24,975 nucleotides of DNA, from NCBI GenBank assembly GCA_964385195.1, contig CAYLOC010000018.1, positions 1 to 24,975 on the forward strand, read 5' to 3'. This document shows, piece by piece, positions 1 through 8,140 of the stretch (position 1 is its first letter; each line of letters starts with the position of its first letter). The DNA is from CAYLOC01 sp964385195. GTDB lineage: Bacteria > Actinomycetota > Actinomycetes > Propionibacteriales > Nocardioidaceae. The position numbers and the translations under genes were made by a program. Under the pieces are notes generated by a model that was given only the letters and a program-made list of their open reading frames with translations, did not search any database and had not been told where the DNA came from.

Positions 1-160
1 GAATAGGGCCCGGACCTCATCCATCAGCCCGGAGGCCCGCATGAGCAGGTTCCCGTCGACGGGGTCCATCTCGACGAGGATGTCGATGTCACTGCCGGTC
101 TTCGCGGTGCCGCGCGCGACGGAGCCGAAGAGCCTCGGGCGTCACGGCGGTCTCGGGCAT
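1..160 (-). pseudogene. Broken MNT-type nucleotidyltransferase (MntA-like), partial
   Basis: The minus strand at 132-1 encodes the start of a minimal nucleotidyltransferase domain: LFGSVARG, then TGSDIDILVE. This is the G-S-x10-D-x-D metal and nucleotide binding signature of MntA/HEPN-MNT type proteins. The frame has a TGA only three codons before LFGS and no usable start between. A plausible start (ATG at 160, with GGAGG just upstream) opens a different frame, reading MPETAVTPEALR and stopping at a TGA opposite the SDID region. Family members usually have about 20 to 30 residues before LFGS; here at most 9 or 10 could fit. An internal deletion that also shifted the frame explains this best; a sequencing error is the alternative. 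The gene continues beyond the left edge, where a HEPN toxin partner might lie. Confidence 0.6.
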
Positions 161-266
161 GCCTCCAGGATACTGGCGGAGCAGCGTGGCGGTCTACGGT
201 GGACGAGCGCACCCCCGTTTCGTCGGCCTCGCGCCATCTGTCGGCGCCGGGTGGTTTGATGGGACC

Positions 267-1112
267 ATGCCGGTGACCGAGCGTCTTGCCGTCACGCCGC
301 CGTTCGACGGGCGTGCGGTGGTGGACTTCCTCGCTGCCCGCGCGATCGCAGGCGTGGAGTACGCCGACGGCGACCGATACGTGCGCACGCTGCGGCTCGA
401 CCACGCTCCAGCCGTGCTCGATATCCGCGTCGACCCGCAGTCGGTGACCGCCACCATCACCGCCGACCCCCGGGACGTCACTGAGGCGCGGGAGGCCTGC
501 GCGCTGGTCTTCGACGTCGGCGCCGACCCGGAGACGATCGGTCGACACCTCAGCACAGACGAGGCGCTCGCGCCCTGGGTGGCCAAGCGCCCCGGGCTGC
601 GGGTTCCGGGCCTGCCGGACGGGTTCGAAGCCGCCGTACGAGCCATCGTCGGCCAACAGGTATCGGTCGCCGGTGCGCGGACGATCCTCTCCAGACTGAC
701 AGCGGAGTACGGCGAGCCGTCCGGTGACCCGGACCTGCCGTCGCTGTTCCCCACCGCCCGGGCGCTCGCCGCCGTGGATCCGGAGTCGTTGCCGATGCCA
801 CGGTCACGTGCACGCTGCCTGGTGGACGTGGCCGGAGCCGTCGCCAACGGGTCGCTGTCGCTGCGGGCACACTGCCACCTCCGGGAGACCCGCGAAGCGC
901 TCCTCGCGATCCGCGGGGTCGGACCCTGGACCGCCGACTACGTGGCGTTGCGCGCCCTCCGGGACCCGGACGTCTTCCTGCCCACCGACCTCGGGGTTCG
1001 GCATGGCCTGGCCAAGATGGGGATCGAGCCCTCGCGTGTAACGGCGCTGGCAGAGGGATGGCGCCCCTGGCGGTCCTACGCGTTGATGCACGTCTGGGGC
1101 GCACTGGGGTGA
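267..1112 (+). CDS. alkA: DNA-3-methyladenine glycosylase II (AlkA family)
   Basis: Monofunctional base-excision repair glycosylase that removes alkylated purines such as 3-methyladenine. The 281-residue product has the AlkA N-terminal fold (about 1-110), then the helix-hairpin-helix GPD domain. The hairpin reads AIRGVGPWTADY (about 214-225). It is followed by FLPTDLGVR, whose Asp (about 241) matches the catalytic Asp238 of E. coli AlkA. The open frame extends back to 159, but the family homology (ERLAVTPPFDGRAVVDFL) begins right after the ATG at 267, so that start is chosen; only a weak GGGA precedes it. In many actinobacteria this domain is fused behind Ada; here it stands alone and is followed 11 bases later by ogt, so the two probably form an alkylation-repair operon. 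Confidence 0.92.
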   Translation: MPVTERLAVTPPFDGRAVVDFLAARAIAGVEYADGDRYVRTLRLDHAPAVLDIRVDPQSVTATITADPRDVTEAREACALVFDVGADPETIGRHLSTDEALAPWVAKRPGLRVPGLPDGFEAAVRAIVGQQVSVAGARTILSRLTAEYGEPSGDPDLPSLFPTARALAAVDPESLPMPRSRARCLVDVAGAVANGSLSLRAHCHLRETREALLAIRGVGPWTADYVALRALRDPDVFLPTDLGVRHGLAKMGIEPSRVTALAEGWRPWRSYALMHVWGALG

Positions 1113-1123
1113 AGGGAGCAGAG

Positions 1124-1639
1124 ATGGACGACGTGTCCCGGCTGGTCGTGGAGTCACCGGTGGGTCCGTTGGCGCTGTCGTGCCGTGACGGGCGCCTGAC
1201 CGAGGTCGTCTTCTGTGACCGGACCGAGGCGCCCCCGGCGTACCCCGAAGCCGAGGCCACGCCGGTGCTGCGGGAGGCCGCGGAGCAGCTGCGGGCGTAC
1301 TTCGAGGGACGCCTGCGCGAGTTCACCCTCCCGCTCACCCTGGACGGCACCGCGTTCCAGCAGCGGGTATGGGAACAGCTGCAGCGGATCCCGTACGGGC
1401 GCACCGAGACCTACGGCGGGATCGCGGCCCGGCTGGGCCTTCCGGCCGGCGCCGCGCGCGCGGTCGGCCTGGCCAACGGCGCCAACCCCGTCTCGATCGT
1501 CGTCCCGTGTCACCGGGTGATCGGTGCCGACGGTTCCCTCACCGGGTACGGCGGTGGCCTGGACCGCAAGCGGTTCCTGCTGCAGCTGGAGGACGGGCAA
1601 GGCACCCTCTTCGACGAGGCGGCGCGCGACGCAGGCTGA
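1124..1639 (+). CDS. ogt: Methylated-DNA--[protein]-cysteine S-methyltransferase
   Basis: Suicide repair enzyme that moves the methyl group of O6-methylguanine (or O4-methylthymine) to its own cysteine. The 171-residue product carries the active site VVPCHRVIG (Cys about 129), the arginine-finger stretch ARAVGLANG (Arg about 112) and the winged-helix DNA-binding region FQQRVWEQLQRIPYGRTETY before it. Length is normal for Ogt without an Ada N-terminal domain. The ATG at 1124 follows AAGGGAG at good spacing; the open frame extends upstream into alkA but without family similarity. It lies 11 bases after alkA, so co-transcription is likely. The short C-terminal tail (GTLFDEAARDAG) is not part of the catalytic domain. 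The next gene converges on it from the other strand with a 17-base gap. Confidence 0.95.
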   Translation: MDDVSRLVVESPVGPLALSCRDGRLTEVVFCDRTEAPPAYPEAEATPVLREAAEQLRAYFEGRLREFTLPLTLDGTAFQQRVWEQLQRIPYGRTETYGGIAARLGLPAGAARAVGLANGANPVSIVVPCHRVIGADGSLTGYGGGLDRKRFLLQLEDGQGTLFDEAARDAG

Positions 1640-1656
1640 CGAGGCGGCGCCCGCGG

Positions 1657-2313
1657 TCACGGTTCGATCAACCCGGCCCGGATGGCATAGCGGGTCAGCG
1701 CGAGTCGGTCGCGCAGGCCGAGCTTGTGCAGGACGTTCGCGCGGTGCCGTTCCACGGTCTTGACGCTGATGACGAGCAAGTCCGCGATCTCCTTCGTCGA
1801 GTGTCCTTCGGCGACGAGCTTGACCACCTCCGCCTCCCGCGGAGTGAGCAGGGAGTCGGGCACCTCCTTGTCGTCGCGGGCCCGCTGCAGATAGTGGCGG
1901 ATCAGGGCCGTGACCGCCCCCGGGTACACGAACGGCTCTCCTCGCATCGCGGCCCGGCAGGCGTCGATCAGGTCCCGGTCGGCGACCGACTTCAGCACGT
2001 ACCCCGATGCGCCGGCCTTCAACGCGTCGAAGAAGTACTGCTGGTTGTCATACATCGACAACATCAGGATCCGGATGTCTGGCGCCCCCCGACTGATCTC
2101 CCGCGCCGCCTGCAGCCCGGTCATCCGGGGCATCGCCACGTCCAGGATGGCCAGGTCGACCTCGCCGGGAACCGCCATCTCGACCGCCTGCGCACCATCC
2201 GCGGCCTCGGCGACCACGCGCAGGTCCGGCTCCGCGTCCAGGATCAACCGCACGCCTCGGCGTACCAGCGCATGGTCATCGGCGAGGAGGATCCGGGTCT
2301 GTGCGATCGCCAT
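1657..2313 (-). CDS. NarL/FixJ-type two-component response regulator
   Basis: DNA-binding response regulator of 218 residues. The receiver domain (1-125) has the acidic pair Asp12-Asp13, phospho-acceptor Asp58 in LAILDVAMPRMTG, Ser86 at the usual Thr/Ser switch position and conserved Lys108 in YVLKS. The C-terminal LuxR-type helix-turn-helix (155-218) starts LTPREAEVVKLVAEG and includes TKEIADLLVISVKTVERH. The start is the ATG at 2313, four bases after the TAA of the kinase gene, so translation is probably coupled and the kinase is its partner. The target genes are not known. The divergent SPFH-CBS-transporter unit upstream of the kinase is a natural candidate because the shared spacer carries an inverted repeat, but this is inference. 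Confidence 0.95.
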   Translation of the reverse strand: MAIAQTRILLADDHALVRRGVRLILDAEPDLRVVAEAADGAQAVEMAVPGEVDLAILDVAMPRMTGLQAAREISRGAPDIRILMLSMYDNQQYFFDALKAGASGYVLKSVADRDLIDACRAAMRGEPFVYPGAVTALIRHYLQRARDDKEVPDSLLTPREAEVVKLVAEGHSTKEIADLLVISVKTVERHRANVLHKLGLRDRLALTRYAIRAGLIEP

Positions 2314-2317
2314 CGCC

Positions 2318-3310
2318 TTACGCCTGACCCGTCGCGAGCGGGATGACCGCGCGTACGTCGGTGCCGCCTCCCGGAGGTGAGGTGAGGGAGACCCGCCCGC
2401 GGACCAGCTCGACGCGTTCGTGCATCCCCCGGATACCGGCGCCCTCGCGCTCGACCCCGCCGTTGCCGTCGTCGACGACCCGGACCGTCAACGTGGTCCC
2501 GTCGTCATCGACGCTGACCGTGACCCGTTGCGCGGCGGCATGTCGTGCCACGTTGGTCAGGCACTCCTGCACGAGGCGGTAGACCACGAGGTCGACCTCC
2601 TGCCCGTAGCCGTCCGTCCGCGGCCGGAGGTGGCGCGTCACCGGTACACCGGTGTCGGTGGTGAAGCCGTCGACCAATGCCACCAGCGCGCTGTGCAGCC
2701 CGAGGTCGGTGAGGACGCCGGGCCGCAGCCGGCTGGCCACGTGCCGGACCTCATCGAGGGTGTCTCGTACCGACGACTGCGTGGAGGCGAGCTCGTGCCG
2801 CAGCTCCGGCGGTGCCGCCGCGATGACTCGTTGCAGATCCAGCAGTACGGCGGTGAGGCTCTGGCCGATCTCGTCGTGCAGCTCACGGGAGATCCGCTGG
2901 CGCTCGCTTTCCTGGGCAGCGAGGGCGTGGGCGGTGCTGGCGTTCCGCTCCGCCTCCATCCGGTCCAGCATGGTGTTGAAGGTATGCGCCACCTGCGCGA
3001 GGTCAGCGCGGGTACGGACCCGCACCCGCTCACCGGAACGCAGTGGGTCGGCCCGTTGCATCACCGTGGTCAGCTCACCCAGCGGCGCCAGGCTTCGCCG
3101 TACCAGCCACGCGTTGGCCGCCAGGATGAGCGTCAGCCCGACCAGCAGTACCGGCACCTCCGCCCAGATCACCGGGGAGGACACCGTGGCGGGGGACAGG
3201 GCCAGCACGAGGGTCCCCACGACGAACAGCGCCCCGTTGATCAAGAACAGCCGCCAGAACAGCGCGTGGGCCGGGCGGGGCACAGCGGCAGGTGCGGAGG
3301 CGCGGTTCAT
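2318..3310 (-). CDS. NarL-family sensor histidine kinase (HisKA_3)
   Basis: Membrane sensor kinase of 330 residues. Two predicted transmembrane helices (about 17-39 and 46-69) are separated by only a few residues, so there is no real extracellular sensor domain. A HAMP linker (70-123) follows, then a HisKA_3 dimerisation domain with phospho-acceptor His145 in ISRELHDEIGQSL, and an HATPase_c domain (240-327) with the N box LTNVARHA and DDGNGG plus GIRGMHERV. The open frame runs back to 3736, but that part overlaps the divergent SPFH gene and has no family similarity. The ATG at 3310 (reading MNRASAPAAV) follows a GGGAGCGGGG stretch and is chosen. Lack of a periplasmic domain suggests it senses the membrane or an event inside it. 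Confidence 0.92.
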   Translation of the reverse strand: MNRASAPAAVPRPAHALFWRLFLINGALFVVGTLVLALSPATVSSPVIWAEVPVLLVGLTLILAANAWLVRRSLAPLGELTTVMQRADPLRSGERVRVRTRADLAQVAHTFNTMLDRMEAERNASTAHALAAQESERQRISRELHDEIGQSLTAVLLDLQRVIAAAPPELRHELASTQSSVRDTLDEVRHVASRLRPGVLTDLGLHSALVALVDGFTTDTGVPVTRHLRPRTDGYGQEVDLVVYRLVQECLTNVARHAAAQRVTVSVDDDGTTLTVRVVDDGNGGVEREGAGIRGMHERVELVRGRVSLTSPPGGGTDVRAVIPLATGQA

Positions 3311-3396
3311 CCCCGCTCCCGGGGCATCCGCGGCGTCTCGACGTGACCTCCCATGCCCCCATCCTGCCGGACAACCGGGACCGATCGGGTGCGCAG

Positions 3397-3424
3397 CACG
3401 TCTCCTGCATGGTGCAGGGACGTG
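3397..3424. promoter_or_regulatory. Inverted repeat in the divergent kinase/SPFH promoter region
   Basis: CACGTC-T-CCTGCA, a three-base centre TGG, then TGCAGG-GACGTG. The arms pair over 12 positions with one bulged T. It lies almost exactly midway in the 193-base spacer between the kinase start (3310) and the SPFH start (3504). Position and symmetry suit an operator for a dimeric regulator such as the adjacent NarL-type protein; a hairpin in a leader RNA is the alternative. A smaller ATGGG/CCCAT repeat follows at 3428-3445. No convincing -35/-10 pair was identified in the spacer. Confidence 0.45.
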
Positions 3425-3503
3425 AAAATGGGTGCTGCTCCCCATGGGTTCTCCGCCCGCTTCTGGCGAGGCTGGAGATACCAGCGAGGGAGAGGAGCCT
3501 CGG

Positions 3504-4193
3504 ATGTGGGCCGAGCTGCCCGGCATCCGGGCGCAACTGGGAGACGGGTCACTCACGGGCCAGTGGGTGCTGGTGCTTCTCGGGGTCGTGGTGTGCGCGG
3601 TCATCGCGGCGGTCTCGCTGCGGTTCGTGACACGCGGCGAGCGCATGGTCGTGATGCGGCTGGGTCGTGTTGCCGGCCTGCACGGCCCCGGTGTGGTGGT
3701 CCTCCTGCCGTTGGTTGATCGGGGCATCCGGGTCAACGTTCAGCCGTCGATCCTGGACCTGCTGTGGGTGACATCGGTCAGCCGCGACGACGTCGCCGTC
3801 ACGGTGAACGCCGCGGTCACCGTTCGGGTCCGCGACTGCCTGGCATGGGTGTTGCATCCGGAGTCCTCGACGTACCGGCTCCAAGAGGTGGCCGAGGTCC
3901 GGGTCCGGCGGTACGTCGGCCAGCGACCACTGGCCGACCTGCTGCGCTCCACCAGCCACGACCGACGCGACCTGGTCGAGGAGATCAGCACCGGTCTGCG
4001 CCCGTACGGCGTGGAGGCGCTGACGGTCGAGCTGACCCGCGTCGACGTGCGGCTGGAGGAGGACCTGATCGCGTGGGCGCAACGGTACGGCGCAACCCTC
4101 CGGCCGCGCCCGGAACCGTCGACGAGTACGAAAGGTGAAACCGGTGAAGGCACGAGACATCGCGGCGTCGATTCCGACCGTGACCGCCGCTGA
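3504..4193 (+). CDS. Short SPFH/band 7 (slipin-like) membrane protein
   Basis: Membrane-anchored SPFH (stomatin/prohibitin/flotillin) protein of 229 residues. One transmembrane helix (about 19-40, WVLVLLGVVVCAVIAAV) is followed at once by the band 7 start FVTRGERMVVMRLGRV, the HGPGVVVLLPLVDR turn and VNVQPSILDL, then DDVAVTVNAAVTVRV. This is the slipin order. The C-terminal coiled coil and Gly/Ala-rich oligomerisation tail of longer slipins are largely missing; the protein ends in a charged tail (after about 200). The ATG at 3504 follows GAGGGAGAGGAG; the frame opens at 3432 but earlier codons are not family-like. Its last 50 bases overlap the CBS gene. SPFH proteins organise membrane microdomains or chaperone membrane proteins, so a role with the downstream transporter is plausible but inferred. 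Confidence 0.85.
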   Translation: MWAELPGIRAQLGDGSLTGQWVLVLLGVVVCAVIAAVSLRFVTRGERMVVMRLGRVAGLHGPGVVVLLPLVDRGIRVNVQPSILDLLWVTSVSRDDVAVTVNAAVTVRVRDCLAWVLHPESSTYRLQEVAEVRVRRYVGQRPLADLLRSTSHDRRDLVEEISTGLRPYGVEALTVELTRVDVRLEEDLIAWAQRYGATLRPRPEPSTSTKGETGEGTRHRGVDSDRDRR

Positions 4194-4623
4194 CCCGGTC
4201 GGACGTGCGGTACGCATCATGGTCGTACGCCGGCTCCCGGGCCTGGTCATCGTCGACGACGAGCGTCGACCCTACGTCGTACTCCCGGGCACCCAGGTGC
4301 TGCGGCTGCTGATGTCGCCGACCTACCTGGAGGACGCGGCACTGGTGCGGGTCGTCGACGAGGCACATGCCGACCACTTCGACTCGCAGCTGGCAGAGCT
4401 GACCGTCGGGTCCTGCCTGCCCGCCCACCCGGATGCTCCAGCCGTGGTGGCCAGCAGCGCCACCCTGCTTGAGATCGGCGTCCAGATGGCGACGCTGCGC
4501 AGCCCCTTGGTCGCGGTCGTCGACGACGCCGGGACCCTGGCCGGGGTCATCACCTTGGAACGGCTCCTCACCAGCATGCTCGTTGAGCCCCGGAGCGAGC
4601 CACCCGAGGGCCTCGGCTCATGA
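4144..4623 (+). CDS. Two-CBS-domain protein
   Basis: Small cytosolic protein of 159 residues with a tandem CBS (Bateman) pair. The first repeat (about 1-58) reads ARDIAASIPTVTAADPVGRA and then MVVRRLPGLVIVDDERRPYVVLPG; the second (about 88-147) reads VGSCLPAHPDAPAVVASSAT and then PLVAVVDDAGTLAGVITLERL. Such pairs bind adenine nucleotides and gate transporters or enzymes. GTG at 4144 is preferred because AAAGG (4131-4135) lies eight bases upstream; GTG at 4135 (three residues longer) is possible. It overlaps the SPFH gene by 50 bases in another frame and ends in an ATGA overlap with the transporter gene, so the three products are probably made together. A regulatory role on the transporter is inferred from context. 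Confidence 0.85.
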   Translation: MKARDIAASIPTVTAADPVGRAVRIMVVRRLPGLVIVDDERRPYVVLPGTQVLRLLMSPTYLEDAALVRVVDEAHADHFDSQLAELTVGSCLPAHPDAPAVVASSATLLEIGVQMATLRSPLVAVVDDAGTLAGVITLERLLTSMLVEPRSEPPEGLGS

Positions 4624-5906
4624 GCGCGCTGCTGGCGCTGGCGATCTTCGTGGTGGCGTTCGGGTTCATCGCCACCGAGAAGGGCAACAAGGTCGTGGTC
4701 GTCCTGACCGCGGCCGCGGCGATGGCGGTGCTGGGCCTCGTGCCCGGCGCCGAGGTCTTCTTCACCGAACACGCGGGTATCGACTGGAACGTCATCTTCT
4801 TGCTGCTCGGCATGATGATCATCGTCGGCATCATCAAGCAGACCGGGGTCTTCGACTACCTCGGCATCTGGGCGGCGAAGCGGTCGCGCGGCAAGCCCTA
4901 CCGCCTCATGGTCATGCTGATGGTGATCACCGCCATCGCCTCGCCGTTCCTCGACAACGTCACCACGATCATGCTCGTGGCGCCGGTGACCGTGGTCGTG
5001 TGTGACCGGCTGAGGGTTCCGGCGCAGCCCTACCTGATCGCGGAGGTCCTCGCCTCCAACATCGGGGGCGCGTCCACGCTGATCGGTGACCCGCCCAACA
5101 TCATCATCGGGGCGCGTGCCGGCCTGACGTTCAACGACTTCCTGGTGCACATGACCCCGATCGTGCTCGTTGCCTTCGTCGCCTTCGTGCTGCTCTCCCG
5201 GGTGCTGTTTCGCGGGTCGTTCCGCTACAACCCCGAGTACGCCGAACAGGTGATGAGCCTGCAGGAACGGCGCGCCATCACCGACATGCGGTTGCTCGTT
5301 CGCTGTCTGGTGGTGCTGGGCGGGGTCATCGCCGCGTTCACGCTGCACTCGGTCATCGACATCGAGCCGTCGATCGTGGCGCTCGTCGGCGCCGGCACGA
5401 TGCTGGCGGTCACCCGCACCGACGTCCATGATGTGCTGGCCGAGGTCGAGTGGTCGACGCTGGTGTTCTTCGCGGGCCTCTTCGTGATGGTGGCCGGACT
5501 GGTGCACACCGGGGTGATCGAGTCCGTCGGTACCTGGGCGGTCGACGCGATCGGCGACCAGTACTTCCTGGCGGCGACCGTGCTGCTGTTCGGCTCCAGC
5601 GTCCTCGGCGCGTTGTTCGACAACATCCCCTACGCCGCGACGATGACCCCCATCGTGGCCGACCTCGCCGCGGAGACCCCGGACCTGCGGACCGAACGGG
5701 CCCTGTGGTGGTCGTTCGCTCTCGGGGCGGACTTCGGTGGCAACGGAACCGCCGTGGCCGCGAGCGCGAACGTGGTTGCGCTGGGCATCGCCGCGCGGGC
5801 CGGCCACCGCATCAGCTTCTGGCAGTTCACCAAGTACGGCATCGTGGTGACGCTGTTCAGCACCGTGCTGGCCTGGCTGTACGTATGGGGACGCTACTTC
5901 ACCTAG
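4620..5906 (+). CDS. ArsB/NhaD-type ion transporter (SLC13-like permease)
   Basis: Integral membrane transporter of 428 residues with about 11 or 12 hydrophobic segments. The signature between the two halves is clear: FLDNVTTIMLVAPVTVV, then ASNIGGASTLIGDPPNIIIG, and in the second half GALFDNIPYAATMTPIV and GADFGGNGTAVAASANVVA. This places it in the ion transporter superfamily group with ArsB, NhaD and the eukaryotic P protein. Substrate could be Na+/H+, arsenite or an organic anion; no arsenic genes are nearby, so arsB is not assigned. The start ATG overlaps the CBS stop (ATGA at 4620-4623). The end overlaps the convergent ndgR gene: both genes stop within the palindrome CTAG at 5903-5906. 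Confidence 0.9.
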   Translation: MSALLALAIFVVAFGFIATEKGNKVVVVLTAAAAMAVLGLVPGAEVFFTEHAGIDWNVIFLLLGMMIIVGIIKQTGVFDYLGIWAAKRSRGKPYRLMVMLMVITAIASPFLDNVTTIMLVAPVTVVVCDRLRVPAQPYLIAEVLASNIGGASTLIGDPPNIIIGARAGLTFNDFLVHMTPIVLVAFVAFVLLSRVLFRGSFRYNPEYAEQVMSLQERRAITDMRLLVRCLVVLGGVIAAFTLHSVIDIEPSIVALVGAGTMLAVTRTDVHDVLAEVEWSTLVFFAGLFVMVAGLVHTGVIESVGTWAVDAIGDQYFLAATVLLFGSSVLGALFDNIPYAATMTPIVADLAAETPDLRTERALWWSFALGADFGGNGTAVAASANVVALGIAARAGHRISFWQFTKYGIVVTLFSTVLAWLYVWGRYFT

Positions 5907-6628
5907 TCGGAGCGGCGCAGCGAGTCCGACAGGCGCTCGGCGGCGGCCATCACCGCCGGTGCATGCATCCGCCCCGGTTGCCGGGTCATCCGCTCGATCG
6001 GGCCGGAGACGGAGATGGCGGCGATCGTCTTGCCGGAGGGGGACCGGATCCCTGCCGACACCGACGCCACCCCCTGCTCGCGCTCGCCGATGCTCTGCGC
6101 CCACCCGCGTCGGCGTACGCTGGCCAACGTCGTGGCGTTGAACACCGCGCCCTCCAGGCTGCGTTGCACCCGGTCCGCGTCCTCCCAGGCCGTCAGTACC
6201 TGCGCAGCCGAGCCCGCCTTCATCGTCAGCTGGCTCCCGACGGGGATGGAGTCGCGCAGCCCGGTCGGCCGTTCGGCGGCAGCAACACAGACCCGGACAT
6301 CGCCATGGCGGCGGAACAGCTGTGCGGACTCGCTGGTGATGTCACGCAACCGTGCGAGCACCGGTCCGGCCGCGGCCAGCAGTCGGTCCTCGCCGGCCGC
6401 CGAGGACAGCTCACCGAGCCGGGGGCCGAGGACGAAGCGTCCCTGCAGGTCACGCGCCACCAGTCGATGGTGCTCCAGCGCCACCGCGAGCCGGTGCGCC
6501 GTGGGGCGCGCGAGGCCCGTGGAGGACACCAGCGTCGCCAGCGTGGCCGGGCCCGCCTCCAACGCGGTGAGGACGAGGGCGGCTTTATCGATCACGCCGA
6601 CTCCGCTAGAGTGATCACTCCTGCTCAT
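5903..6628 (-). CDS. ndgR: IclR-family regulator of leuCD (NdgR/LtbR type)
   Basis: Transcription regulator of 241 residues. The N-terminal winged helix (about 8-65) contains GVGVIDKAALVLTALE and LARPTAHRLAVALEHHRLVA; the C-terminal effector domain (about 80-235) contains AAAERPTGLRDSIPVGS and the strongly conserved RRRGWAQSIGEREQGVASVS and VSGPIERM. The full pattern matches Streptomyces NdgR and Corynebacterium LtbR, which control leucine (and wider amino-acid) genes, and the gene is divergent from leuC as in those species. The frame could begin seven codons earlier (6649), but the ATG at 6628 gives the usual N-terminus. It has no Shine-Dalgarno, and a -10-like box ends seven bases before it, so it is probably leaderless and autoregulated through the shared palindrome. 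Confidence 0.92.
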   Translation of the reverse strand: MSRSDHSSGVGVIDKAALVLTALEAGPATLATLVSSTGLARPTAHRLAVALEHHRLVARDLQGRFVLGPRLGELSSAAGEDRLLAAAGPVLARLRDITSESAQLFRRHGDVRVCVAAAERPTGLRDSIPVGSQLTMKAGSAAQVLTAWEDADRVQRSLEGAVFNATTLASVRRRGWAQSIGEREQGVASVSAGIRSPSGKTIAAISVSGPIERMTRQPGRMHAPAVMAAAERLSDSLRRSD

Positions 6629-6629
6629 A

Positions 6630-6646
6630 AGACGATACTGTCGTCT
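6630..6646. promoter_or_regulatory. Palindrome in the ndgR/leuC intergenic region (candidate NdgR operator)
   Basis: AGACGA-TACTG-TCGTCT, perfect 6-bp arms around a 5-base centre, in the 49-base space between the divergent ndgR and leuC starts. It overlaps the -10-like box of ndgR (CAGTAT on the minus strand, 6640-6635) and a possible leuC -10 (TACTGT, 6636-6641). A dimeric IclR protein bound here would block both promoters. A second exact palindrome, AGTGATCACT (6610-6619), lies just inside the ndgR coding start. Assignment as the NdgR site is inference from position. Confidence 0.5.
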
Positions 6647-6663
6647 CAAATGGTGAAATGCAA
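6635..6663 (-). promoter_or_regulatory. Predicted leaderless promoter of ndgR
   Basis: On the minus strand TTGCAT (6663-6658), a 17-base spacer, then CAGTAT (6640-6635), then six bases to the ndgR ATG. The -35 matches TTGACA at four positions and the -10 keeps the key A at position 2 and T at position 6. Transcription would start at or next to the ATG. Confidence 0.45.
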
Positions 6664-6677
6664 GTCAGGGAGCGGCC

Positions 6678-8135
<1,458 letters not shown>

Positions 8136-8140
8136 GGACG

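Noticed and set aside
3311..3736. N-terminal extension of the histidine kinase frame
   Set aside because: It would overlap the start of the divergent SPFH gene, is Arg/Thr/Pro-rich without domain signature, and a normal kinase start exists at 3310.
4620..5906. Calling the transporter arsB (arsenite efflux)
   Set aside because: No arsR, arsC or acr3 neighbours, and the same fold serves NhaD and other carriers; substrate cannot be read from the motifs.
4323..6104. Open frame of 593 codons on the minus strand opposite the transporter gene
   Set aside because: Low-complexity His/Asp/Arg-rich translation with no recognisable family; shadow of the real transporter frame.
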